From contig JAFVTQ010000001.1 of assembly GCA_017503135.1 (NCBI GenBank), forward strand, positions 186,001 through 250,000: a stretch of DNA of 64,000 nucleotides. Direction: 5' to 3'. Origin of the DNA: Clostridia bacterium (GTDB lineage: Bacteria; Bacillota; Clostridia; Oscillospirales; Acutalibacteraceae). The position numbers and the translations under genes are program-made. Shown here piece after piece: positions 8,677 to 16,503 of the stretch; the stretch's first letter is position 1, and every line of letters begins with the position of its first letter. The notes under the pieces are model-generated. The model saw only the letters and a program-made list of their open reading frames with translations, searched no databases and had not been told where the DNA came from.

Positions 8677-10113
8677 ATGGCTGAACAAAAAAAGATGGTT
8701 GAAGAAATTACTTCAATGGACGTGGATTTTGCCAAATGGTATACTGACGTTGTTAAAAAGGCAGAATTGGTTGAATACACAAGCGTAAAAGGTTGTATGG
8801 TTATTCGACCTTATGGTTATGCGATTTGGGAGAATATTCAAAAAACTCTTGATGGAATGTTCAAAGAAACAGGGCACGAAAATGTTTGTATGCCTATGTT
8901 TATTCCTGAAAGCCTTCTCAATAAAGAAAAGGACCACGTTGAAGGATTTGCACCTGAAGTTGCTTGGGTAACTCACGGTGGTAGTGAAAAACTTGAAGAG
9001 CGTCTTTGTGTTCGACCTACTTCTGAAACACTTTTCTGTGAACACTATGCAAATATAATCCAGTCATACCGTGACTTGCCAAAACTCTATAATCAATGGG
9101 TTTCAGTTGTTCGTTGGGAAAAGACTACAAGACCTTTCCTTCGCACACGTGAATTCTTATGGCAAGAAGGTCACACAATCCACGCAACAGCAGAAGAGGC
9201 ACAAGAAGAAACAATCAGAATGCTTAATGTTTATGCAGACTTCTGTGAAAACTATCTTGCAATGCCTGTTGTTAAGGGTGTTAAAACTGCAAAAGAAAGA
9301 TTTGCAGGTGCAGAAGATACATACACAATCGAAGCTCTTATGCATGACGGTAAAGCATTGCAGTCTGCAACAAGCCATTATTTTGGTGATGGATTTGCAA
9401 AAGCTTTCGAAATTCAGTACCAAGATAAAGACAACAAATTAAAGCACCCATTCCAGACATCTTGGGGATGCACAACTCGTCTTATTGGTGCTCTCATTAT
9501 GACTCACGGTGACGACAACGGTCTTGTTTTACCACCAAAAATCGCACCAATTCAGGTTGTTGTTATTCCTGTTGCATCTCATAAACCAGGTGTTAAAGAA
9601 AAGGCAACTGAAGTTTATGAAAACCTTAAGAAGATTTGCCGTGCAAAAATTGATTTGAGCGACAATTCACCAGGTTGGAAATATGCAGAATATGAAATGA
9701 AGGGTGTTCCGCTTCGTCTTGAATTAGGCCCACGCGACATTGAAAACAATCAATGTGTTATCGTTCGTCGTGATACAAGAGAAAAATATTTTGTATCACT
9801 TGATGAGCTTGAAACAAAGATTCCTGAATTTATTCAGTTAGTTCACGATGGTCTTTATAATGCAGCACTTGAGCGCAGAAACAATATGACTTATGTTGCA
9901 AATAATATGGATGAAATGATTGACATCGCTGAAAACAAACCTGGCTTTATTAAAGCTATGTGGTGTGGCGACAGAGAGTGTGAAGACGCTCTCAAAGAGC
10001 AAGCAGGTGTTTCATCACGCTGTATTCCTTTTGTTCAAGAGAAAATCGGTGGAACTTGTGTTTGCTGCGGCAAACCAGCTGACAAGATGCTCTATTGGGG
10101 CAAAGCGTATTAA
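8677..10113 (+). CDS. proS: prolyl-tRNA synthetase (short, archaeal/eukaryote-like type)
   Basis: 478-residue class II synthetase charging tRNA-Pro. It lacks the large editing insertion of the 570-residue bacterial form. Motif 2 is seen around [20 protein letters not shown], with motif 3 near [16 protein letters not shown]; the C-terminal zinc-type domain has [10 protein letters not shown] and [13 protein letters not shown] and ends in the typical Tyr (WGKAY). AAGGAAG precedes the ATG. A strong terminator follows, so it is the last gene of its unit. Confidence 0.93.
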   Translation: MAEQKKMVEEITSMDVDFAKWYTDVVKKAELVEYTSVKGCMVIRPYGYAIWENIQKTLDGMFKETGHENVCMPMFIPESLLNKEKDHVEGFAPEVAWVTHGGSEKLEERLCVRPTSETLFCEHYANIIQSYRDLPKLYNQWVSVVRWEKTTRPFLRTREFLWQEGHTIHATAEEAQEETIRMLNVYADFCENYLAMPVVKGVKTAKERFAGAEDTYTIEALMHDGKALQSATSHYFGDGFAKAFEIQYQDKDNKLKHPFQTSWGCTTRLIGALIMTHGDDNGLVLPPKIAPIQVVVIPVASHKPGVKEKATEVYENLKKICRAKIDLSDNSPGWKYAEYEMKGVPLRLELGPRDIENNQCVIVRRDTREKYFVSLDELETKIPEFIQLVHDGLYNAALERRNNMTYVANNMDEMIDIAENKPGFIKAMWCGDRECEDALKEQAGVSSRCIPFVQEKIGGTCVCCGKPADKMLYWGKAY

Positions 10114-10121
10114 TAATGAAG

Positions 10122-10152
10122 AAAAATCCGACCAAAAGTGGTCGGATTTTTT
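10122..10152 (+). terminator. rho-independent terminator after proS
   Basis: AAAATCCGACC (10123-10133) and GGTCGGATTTT (10140-10150) form an 11-base perfect stem with a six-base loop and T-tail. Confidence 0.88.
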
Positions 10153-10221
10153 GATTCCACGAAACATAGATTTACAAAAATAGAAATTTGATATATGATT
10201 TTAGTGAAAGGAGTGGTGAAA

Positions 10222-11319
10222 ATGGACAACATTAAAACTGGACAGTTTATTAAAGATTTAAGAGTTGAAAAAGGACTTACTCAACAAGAACTTGCCAATA
10301 AATTAAACTGTACCAATAAAGCAATTTCTCGTTGGGAAACAGGTAGTGGCTCACCTGACATTGATTTTCTTGTTCCTTTGGCTGATATTCTTGGAGTATC
10401 GGTCAATGAACTTCTTGCGGGTGAGAGAATAAGTAAAGAAAATATTCTTCAAAAAAGTGATGAAGTAATAATTGACACAATGAAGAAGTCAAAGAAACAA
10501 AAAGATAAACTTCAATGGATTGTTTTTACAATTAGTTGTCTTTCTCAAATACTTATAACATTATGGCTCGCATTTGAGCGCGGTAGTTACGATTGGATTG
10601 GTATTACAGTTGTTTCACTTTTCATCACTACAATTTTAACACTTATTTCAAGTAGAAAACTTCGTTTTGTAACTCCGATTACAAGTGCATTAATTTATTC
10701 TGTATTTTCCTTTCTTAATGGAGAAACAGCGCTGTACGTATTCTTCTATTTTGTAATGACTGCAATTTTAAGTCAAATCGTGTTCTTTATTAAAAAGCTT
10801 ATTCTCCAAAAAGCAGTAAAAAAATATAAAGAAAAAGACAAGAAAAAGCGAAAAGGCATTTTAACAATTTTAATATTGCTTTTAGTTGTACTCATAGGTA
10901 TTTCTACTGCAGTAATTCTTGAATATACTCACGCTTTTTGGATTTGGAAAGATGTTAACTTTGCAGCACCGCCAACAAAACAAATGCTAGAAGAACAACC
11001 TGATAGAGGTTCTGAAGATAATCCAATTCAGGTTTATGGTAATCCCAAAATTCATTATTTCAAAGCAACTGTGTTCCCTTGGGATAGTGAGTTTATGACC
11101 AATGAGAAAATGATATTGACAAGACAAAACAATGATATTTCAGCAGAATATCTTATAGAATACGGATACTTGTATGGTTACTTTGAAGTTGAGCATGAAG
11201 TTGTTGAAACAAACTTTGATGTTTATAAATATTGGTTAAAAGGAAGCCCGAATGGTGCGAAATGGCTTGTTACTGTCGATTGTTCTGAAAATGGTTACAA
11301 TATAACATATGAAAAATAG
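10222..11319 (+). CDS. membrane-bound XRE-family regulator
   Basis: 365-residue protein joining a DNA-binding head to a membrane tail. Residues 1-60 are a classic XRE helix-turn-helix (LTQQELANKLNCTNKAIS, then RWETGSGSPDIDFLVPLAD). About five hydrophobic segments follow between residues 80 and 230, and a roughly 125-residue C-terminal part begins after the last one (TAVILEYTHAFW) and is probably outside the cell. The longest ORF starts at 10195, but AAAGGAG eight bases before the ATG at 10222 fixes the start. The layout suggests a one-component sensor; ligand and targets are unknown. Convergent with the SCP2 operon across a shared terminator. Confidence 0.75.
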   Translation: MDNIKTGQFIKDLRVEKGLTQQELANKLNCTNKAISRWETGSGSPDIDFLVPLADILGVSVNELLAGERISKENILQKSDEVIIDTMKKSKKQKDKLQWIVFTISCLSQILITLWLAFERGSYDWIGITVVSLFITTILTLISSRKLRFVTPITSALIYSVFSFLNGETALYVFFYFVMTAILSQIVFFIKKLILQKAVKKYKEKDKKKRKGILTILILLLVVLIGISTAVILEYTHAFWIWKDVNFAAPPTKQMLEEQPDRGSEDNPIQVYGNPKIHYFKATVFPWDSEFMTNEKMILTRQNNDISAEYLIEYGYLYGYFEVEHEVVETNFDVYKYWLKGSPNGAKWLVTVDCSENGYNITYEK

Positions 11320-11357
11320 CATCCCTTTTTATTTTGATAGATTTGATTTTGTTTAAC

Positions 11358-11389
11358 AAAAAAGCACGGTGAAAACACCGTGCTTTTTT
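11358..11389. terminator. bidirectional terminator
   Basis: A 14-base perfect stem (11358-11371 with 11376-11389) around an AAAA loop, with A-run on the left and T-run on the right, so it can stop transcription from both the XRE gene and the convergent SCP2/transketolase operon. Confidence 0.9.
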
Positions 11390-11401
11390 ATGTACTAAAT
11401 C

Positions 11402-12208
11402 TTATTTTGCCAATGCGCCAACCTCAAGCATAAATCCGCCGAGCTGTGCACCGAATTCAGGGCCGCCCTCCATAATAAGCTTACCTGATTTTGTTGATTC
11501 AAGCATATCGTCTGTGCTTAAAAGAATTCCAAGTGCTGATTCAAGGCAGTTGAAACGAAGTGTGAAGAAAGGCATTGCTCTCTTGTATTCGCCACGACCT
11601 GCTCTTGACTTACCTGCTTTGATACGGATGAAAGCAGAAACCTCAGGATGACCGTCGACTGCAAAAGCATAAACACGGTCAGGACTCTTTGTAGTCCAAT
11701 CCTTAATTTCAGGATGACCTAATTTGTTAAGCTGACTGATACCGCTTGAAAGGAGATAGAAGAAGCATTTAACCATAAGTACCTGTGTTTCTTCGTCCTT
11801 TGGTGCAGCAGTAGCGCCTGTAAGTGCTGAAAGTTTAAGAAGTGTCATAAGCATTGCCTTGAATGCACCAAAGCTCTTGAAAACACCCTTCATTTTAGGA
11901 AGTGTGGATGGTCCCATCTTGCCCTTGAAGAAGCCGTTCATTGCTTCAATAGTTTTGAATTCAAGCTCAACATCAGGTGTTTCGTGTGCAGAGTCAAGCT
12001 TTGTTTCCCATTCGCCATCAGTAATGATGAAATGAGTAGCATATTTTCCGCCTGGAGCATCAGCATCAAGTGCACTTACTTGAAGCACTGCATTCATACC
12101 ATCAAACTGTTTTTTAAGTGATGGTACATCATTAGCGATAACTTTCAAAAGTGGCAATGCAGCATTGAAAAATATTTTTGATGCATAAAGTTCATTTTGT
12201 TCGTGCAT
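11402..12208 (-). CDS. double SCP2-type (sterol-carrier-like) lipid-binding protein
   Basis: 268-residue soluble protein, last gene of the five-gene operon. It has two copies of an SCP2-like pattern. The first (about 68-120) reads HFIITDGEW, PDVELEFKTIEAMNGFFKGK, then LPKMKG. The second (about 180-265) reads FAVDGH, FFTLRFNCLESALGILLS, then SGKLIMEGGPEFGAQLG. In SCP2 proteins this arrangement builds a hydrophobic tunnel for sterols, fatty acyl chains or other lipids. No signal peptide is seen. AAAGAGAG precedes the ATG. It resembles the first gene of the operon in architecture but not closely in sequence. Ligand unknown; the SCP2 call is by pattern and should be tested by profile search. Confidence 0.7.
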   Translation of the reverse strand: MHEQNELYASKIFFNAALPLLKVIANDVPSLKKQFDGMNAVLQVSALDADAPGGKYATHFIITDGEWETKLDSAHETPDVELEFKTIEAMNGFFKGKMGPSTLPKMKGVFKSFGAFKAMLMTLLKLSALTGATAAPKDEETQVLMVKCFFYLLSSGISQLNKLGHPEIKDWTTKSPDRVYAFAVDGHPEVSAFIRIKAGKSRAGRGEYKRAMPFFTLRFNCLESALGILLSTDDMLESTKSGKLIMEGGPEFGAQLGGFMLEVGALAK

Positions 12209-12245
12209 ATTATCAACTCTCTTTCTGAATGATTTGGTTTAAAGA

Positions 12246-13253
12246 TTAAACTTCATCATCCCAGTTGTCGTCTTCTTCAAAGTCTGCATTCATCATTTCA
12301 CGAACGGATGCGACAATGCCGTTAGCGTCAATACCTGCATCAGCCATAATGTCTTCTTGAAGACCAATCATAGCAAAGCTCTTATGACCGAGCATCTTGA
12401 ATGCACAGCCCTTACCATACTGAGCCATAACTTCAGCAACTGCTGAGCCAAGACCGCCAGTTACAAGATGGTCTTCAACTGTTACGATTCTTCTTGTATC
12501 AGAAATTGCTTTCTGGATTGCCTCAACGTCGATTGGGCTGATTGTGTGCATATTAAGAACGCGAACTGAAAGTCCGTCATTTTTCTTAAGGAAGTCAGCA
12601 GCTTGTTTTGCCTGGAATACGCAAGAACCACAAGCGATAACTGTAATATCAGTACCTTCACAGATTTCTACTGCCTTACCAACTTCAAAGCCGTAATCCT
12701 GATTTTCATAAAGAACACGGTCAAAACCACGGTTGATACGGATATAGTAAGGACCAAAGTTTTCATAAGCAGCGTTAACTGCGTTTGCAGTTTCAAAACC
12801 GTCTGCAGGAACGATAACTGTAAGGTTAGGCATTGCTCTTGTGATAGCAAGGTCAGTAATAGCGTGGTGTGTTGAACCTGCCTGACCGAATGATGTACCT
12901 GAGTGAGTAGCAATAATCTTTGCGTTAACATTCTGGTAGCAAATGTCTGTGTGAAGCTGGTCACAAGCACGCATTGATGTGAATGCAGAGAAACCTGAAA
13001 GGAAAGGAATCATACCTGCTCTTGCCATACCTGCTGCAACACCGAACATATCCTGTTCTGCGATACCAACGTTAACAACTCTTTCAGGGCAAACTTTCAA
13101 AACGTCACCGAGTTTTGTTGATTTTGCAAGGTCAGCTGTGATAGCTACAACCTTTGTGTCTTTCATAATGATATCAGCGAGTGCTTTACCATAAATTTCA
13201 GCTGTTGAAAGCGCAGTTTGGTCAACTGCTGTATAAACAAATCCGCCTGCCAT
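12246..13253 (-). CDS. transketolase, C-terminal subunit
   Basis: 335-residue subunit carrying the pyrimidine-binding and C-terminal domains of a split, thiamine-diphosphate-dependent transketolase. The catalytic Glu that activates the cofactor is in VNVGIAEQDMFGVAAGMA; the substrate/cofactor loop is GQAGSTHHAITDLAI, and the C-terminal domain runs from about residue 195 (ITVIACGSCVFQA). It lies 2 bases after the N-terminal subunit with AAGGAGGG before its ATG. Split transketolases are common in Clostridia, but here both halves sit in an operon with two SCP2-like proteins and an aminotransferase rather than with pentose phosphate genes. This makes a specialised two-carbon transfer or cleavage reaction possible. 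Confidence 0.88.
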   Translation of the reverse strand: MAGGFVYTAVDQTALSTAEIYGKALADIIMKDTKVVAITADLAKSTKLGDVLKVCPERVVNVGIAEQDMFGVAAGMARAGMIPFLSGFSAFTSMRACDQLHTDICYQNVNAKIIATHSGTSFGQAGSTHHAITDLAITRAMPNLTVIVPADGFETANAVNAAYENFGPYYIRINRGFDRVLYENQDYGFEVGKAVEICEGTDITVIACGSCVFQAKQAADFLKKNDGLSVRVLNMHTISPIDVEAIQKAISDTRRIVTVEDHLVTGGLGSAVAEVMAQYGKGCAFKMLGHKSFAMIGLQEDIMADAGIDANGIVASVREMMNADFEEDDNWDDEV

Positions 13254-13255
13254 AA

Positions 13256-14137
13256 TTATTTGCCCTCCTTCTCTGCTCTTGCAACACGAGCTGCATAGTC
13301 TTCATCAAGTTCTTTGTTGAACTTTTCAAAGAGTGCATCGTCGATTGCGCCATAGTGCCATGTGTAGTCGCCTTCGATTGACTTGATACCAGCGCCTTTC
13401 TTTGTATCCATAAGAATACAAGTTGGAGCCTGTGGTGTTTTTGCTCTTTCAATAGCAACATCAATAGCATCGCAAAGTTCACCGATATTGTTACCGTCAA
13501 CAACGATTGTGTTGAAACCGAATGCTGTCATTTTGTCAGCAAGTGGTTCAAGCTTCTTAACATCTTCTGTGTTACCGTCAATCATATTGTGGTTACGATC
13601 GATAAATACGATACAGTTAGAAAGCTGATAGTGGTTGATTGTCATAAAACCTTCCCAGCATGAGCCTTCGTCAAGTTCACCGTCACCAGTAACAACGTAT
13701 GTAAGGAAATCCTTATTCATAAGTTTTGCTGCAAGTGCTGTACCTGCTGCGATTGATGGGCCGTGACCAAGAGAGCCTGTTGAAGCGTCAACGCCTACAA
13801 CTTTGTTTGAGTCAAGGTGCATACCCATTTTTGAACCTGAAAGGTTGAATGATTTGAGCATTTCAACATCGTTGAAACCTTTGTCACAAAGAACAGGAGC
13901 ATAAGCGATTGCTGCGTGACCCTTTGAAAGAATAAATCTGTCACGGTCGTCCCATTTTGGTTCGTCAACTTTAATGTTGAGATATTTGTGATAAAGAACT
14001 GTGAGAAGGTCCATAACACTCATACCGCCGCCGAAGTGTCCGCTACCTGCCCAAACTGTTGTTTGAACGCAGAGTTTACGAAGGTCGAGGGCTTTCTTTT
14101 CGAGTGCAAGCCATTCTGCTTTTGATAAATTAGCCAT
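13256..14137 (-). CDS. transketolase, N-terminal (diphosphate-binding) subunit
   Basis: 293-residue subunit. The N terminus has GSGHFGGGMSVMDLL and the phosphate-binding region DRFILSKGHAAIAYAP. The thiamine-diphosphate/Mg motif runs from GDGELDEGSCWEG to DRNHNMIDG, with the usual spacing. It must pair with the C-terminal subunit encoded directly downstream. CTTGGAGGG precedes the ATG. A strong GC-rich hairpin lies in the gap between it and the upstream aminotransferase. The steroid-17,20-desmolase DesAB of Clostridium scindens is also a two-subunit transketolase-family enzyme, so family membership alone does not show a sugar substrate. Confidence 0.88.
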   Translation of the reverse strand: MANLSKAEWLALEKKALDLRKLCVQTTVWAGSGHFGGGMSVMDLLTVLYHKYLNIKVDEPKWDDRDRFILSKGHAAIAYAPVLCDKGFNDVEMLKSFNLSGSKMGMHLDSNKVVGVDASTGSLGHGPSIAAGTALAAKLMNKDFLTYVVTGDGELDEGSCWEGFMTINHYQLSNCIVFIDRNHNMIDGNTEDVKKLEPLADKMTAFGFNTIVVDGNNIGELCDAIDVAIERAKTPQAPTCILMDTKKGAGIKSIEGDYTWHYGAIDDALFEKFNKELDEDYAARVARAEKEGK

Positions 14138-14166
14138 AATTTTCCCTCCAAGAAAATTTTATTAGA

Positions 14167-14186
14167 AGCGGGGTCCCCACCCCGCT
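14167..14186 (-). other. intercistronic GC-rich hairpin
   Basis: AGCGGGGT (14167-14174) and ACCCCGCT (14179-14186) form a perfect 8-base stem with a CCCC loop, between the aminotransferase and transketolase genes. It has no U-run on the transcribed strand, so it is more likely an mRNA-stability or processing element than a terminator. Confidence 0.6.
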
Positions 14187-14199
14187 ATAATTTATTTAA

Positions 14200-15468
14200 T
14201 TAGCCTCTAAGCTCTGGGTGATTTTTTGCAACTACTGAGAATGCATCTTCTGCAATTTCAATAGACTTCTTAATGTCTTCTTCTGTAAGAGATGCGTTTA
14301 TGAAGTGGTTGTGGTGAGATGTGATAAACAAACCGCGGTTAACACATTCTGCAACCCATTCTTGATGAAGCATAAGGTTGTCATCGTTAGCAATTCTTAA
14401 ATAGAAGAGTGCAGGTTCACCTGAAACTTTAAGGTCAAAGCCGTGTTCTGCACCAGCTGCAACGAAACCGTCAGTAACCATCTTACCAAGACGACGGAAC
14501 ATTGTTGGTGTGTCAAGAGCTTTCATCTTGTTGATACAAGCGATACAAGCTGCGAAAGGAACAGAGCTGAGCCAATATGAACCTGTGTATGTAATACCTG
14601 AAACAGTTGCTTTCATATGCTCGCCACCGCAAAGTGCTGACATATTGTAACCGTTAGCGAGTGCTTTACAGAAGCAGATAAGGTCTGCTTTGAAACCATA
14701 ATAGTGGTCAGAACCTGCAAGGTCAAGACGGAAACCTGCGCGAACGTCGTCAATGATAAGAACAACACCGTGGTCGTCACACCATTTACGAACTGCTTGC
14801 CAGTATTCTTTTGAAGCAACTTCGTTGTCTTTGAAGTTACCGTGGTCATAAGGCTGAGCGATAAGACCAGCAATATCACCGTTGTTGTCGTCATATGCTT
14901 TCTGAAGAGCATCAAGGTCAAACCAAGGACAGATAATGTTGTTTGCTACGTCTTCAGGAGTGATACCTGGGTAGTCAATTTTCTGTGCCCATGGGAAATC
15001 TCCGTGGTAGTAGTATTTTAAGAAGATAATCTTCTTTTTATGTGTATGTGCTCTTGCTGCCATTGTTGCAAGTGTTGTTGTGTCTGAACCATTCTTGCAG
15101 AAGAAAGCCCAGTCAGCAGAAGCAACTGTATCAACAAGTGTTTCTGCACATTCAACCATAACCTTTCCAGGTGCAGTTGTGCAGTTACCGAGTTTTAATT
15201 GTGCAAGTGCAGCAGCGTCAACGTCAGGGTCATTATAACCTAAAACGTTAGGACCATAAGCACACATATAGTCAATGTATTTGTTGCCGTCAACGTCCCA
15301 GAAATATGAGCCCTGTGCTTTTTCTGCGAAAGATGGCCATCTGTTAACAGGAATCCACTGACCTTCAGCAGGACCTAAGTGACCATAAATACCTGATGGA
15401 ATAACCTTTGTTGCACGGTTAAACATCTCACGGCTTTTTGTGGTATCGTATAATGGGAATTTACTCAT
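14200..15468 (-). CDS. class III aminotransferase (glutamate-1-semialdehyde aminomutase-like)
   Basis: 422-residue PLP enzyme of fold type I. Recognisable parts are the entry region YFWDVDGNKYIDYMCAYGPN, the phosphate-binding FCKNGSDTTTLATMAARAHT, the PLP-nitrogen Asp in LIIDDVRAGFRLD, and the Schiff-base Lys in DLICFCKALANGYNMSALCG. It most resembles glutamate-1-semialdehyde aminomutases and sugar-type class III transaminases. No haem biosynthesis gene is near, and the motif carries DDVRAG where HemL has DEVMTG, so a HemL role is unlikely. AAGGAGG precedes the ATG. In context it may aminate a product or substrate of the transketolase; this is inference. Confidence 0.8.
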   Translation of the reverse strand: MSKFPLYDTTKSREMFNRATKVIPSGIYGHLGPAEGQWIPVNRWPSFAEKAQGSYFWDVDGNKYIDYMCAYGPNVLGYNDPDVDAAALAQLKLGNCTTAPGKVMVECAETLVDTVASADWAFFCKNGSDTTTLATMAARAHTHKKKIIFLKYYYHGDFPWAQKIDYPGITPEDVANNIICPWFDLDALQKAYDDNNGDIAGLIAQPYDHGNFKDNEVASKEYWQAVRKWCDDHGVVLIIDDVRAGFRLDLAGSDHYYGFKADLICFCKALANGYNMSALCGGEHMKATVSGITYTGSYWLSSVPFAACIACINKMKALDTPTMFRRLGKMVTDGFVAAGAEHGFDLKVSGEPALFYLRIANDDNLMLHQEWVAECVNRGLFITSHHNHFINASLTEEDIKKSIEIAEDAFSVVAKNHPELRG

Positions 15469-15482
15469 TGTTAGTGTCCTCC

Positions 15483-16247
15483 TTATGCTAAATACAATGC
15501 AACTCTGTCAAGAATACGGTTTACATTGTCAACCATTGAGATAAGGCCACGGATTGTGATATTACCATTACCTACATGGTCGATTGAGTTAACTGTACCT
15601 GCGAAAAGTGCATTTGCAAGTTCGATGTCGCAGAATTCCATAATTGCACGAGGTTTGTCAGAAGCTTGCTTGATTGTAATAAGATGATTATCTTTAACAC
15701 GGATAGTAGCATAAACTGTGTCTGTGATACCAATCTGAATATCACCGTCAACGATGTTTGATGCACTGAATTTACCGATTGCATCTTGATTACCAATCTG
15801 TGAAATAGCAACTGAAACTGTATAGAATGTGCAGAGAGTGTTAAGACGGAAGAAATCAGCATCTTTAAGTGCTTCTTCTGATGGTCTCATAACTTCTGTG
15901 AGTCTGTCAGTAAGTGCTGTGAATGTCTTTAAAAGGAAGTTAACCTTTGTAAGACCCTTTGTTGGAATTGGTGTAACTTTGCCGTCAATAATTCCGTTGA
16001 ACTTATCACAGTTAGCAACAGGGATTTTGATGTCGCAATCAGCTTTAACGCCATCGTCCATACGGCAACCGTTTTTAGAGAATGTGAGTGTAGCGCTTGG
16101 GCCACCTTTAACATCGAAAGCCACTGAAATTGGTTTTTCAATAGTAGAAATAATTTCTTTAGCTTTTTCGTCGAGTTCACAAAGGTTTTCCAATGTGCCG
16201 AGAACAGCATACATATTTATGTAAGCCAATGTTCTTGAATCAGTCAT
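15483..16247 (-). CDS. double SCP2-type (sterol-carrier-like) lipid-binding protein, operon leader
   Basis: 254-residue soluble protein, first gene of the operon, with GAAGGAGG before its ATG. Two SCP2-like units are visible: VAFDVKGGPSATLTF with CDIKIPVANCDKFNGIIDGK (about 40-100), and ATIRVKDNHLITIK with AIMEFCDIELANALFAGT followed by GNGNITIRGLISMVDNVNRI (about 180-250). A helical stretch (FLLKTFTALTDRLTEVM) separates them. The same double architecture recurs in the last gene of the operon, so the two may form a heterodimer or shuttle different ligands. No signal peptide or membrane anchor is visible. No function is assigned beyond likely binding of a hydrophobic ligand. Confidence 0.68.
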   Translation of the reverse strand: MTDSRTLAYINMYAVLGTLENLCELDEKAKEIISTIEKPISVAFDVKGGPSATLTFSKNGCRMDDGVKADCDIKIPVANCDKFNGIIDGKVTPIPTKGLTKVNFLLKTFTALTDRLTEVMRPSEEALKDADFFRLNTLCTFYTVSVAISQIGNQDAIGKFSASNIVDGDIQIGITDTVYATIRVKDNHLITIKQASDKPRAIMEFCDIELANALFAGTVNSIDHVGNGNITIRGLISMVDNVNRILDRVALYLA

Positions 16248-16317
16248 TTCTGATTCCTCCTTCGAAAAAAATTACGCTTTTAACGTAGGTTTTCGCAAAA
16301 ACTATAAACCTAATATA

Positions 16318-16346
16318 AGAATACCAAATTTTCTGTATAAAATCAA
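16318..16346 (-). promoter_or_regulatory. promoter of the SCP2/aminotransferase/transketolase operon
   Basis: On the minus strand TTGATT (16341-16346), 17-base spacer, TATTCT (16318-16323), with an extended TGG before the -10. A 70-base leader with a small TACG/CGTA palindrome follows. Confidence 0.75.
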
Positions 16347-16398
16347 GAAAAAAACTTGCAAAAATTAACAATTTGTTAGTGATTTTTTATAAATTGTA

Positions 16399-16407
16399 TG
16401 ATATAAT
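16399..16407 (+). promoter_or_regulatory. extended -10 promoter for secA
   Basis: TGATATAAT (16399-16407) is an extended -10 element with consensus TATAAT. No good -35 is spaced 17 bases upstream. It gives a leader of about 90 bases. Confidence 0.6.
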
Positions 16408-16503
16408 ATGCTGGTAATAATGGGTGATTATAGATAATTTTTTCTAAATCACATTAAAAATGTAGAAAATGTTGTTTTTTATGCAACTGAAAGGATAGAA
16501 TTT

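Noticed and set aside
14200-15468. HemL (haem pathway glutamate-1-semialdehyde aminomutase)
   Set aside because: No haem genes nearby, key loop reads DDVRAG rather than DEVMTG, and the context is the SCP2/transketolase operon.
11402-16247. Firm call of a steroid desmolase operon
   Set aside because: Split transketolases are common in Clostridia, no hydroxysteroid dehydrogenase is present, and SCP2 ligands are broad; kept as a hypothesis only.
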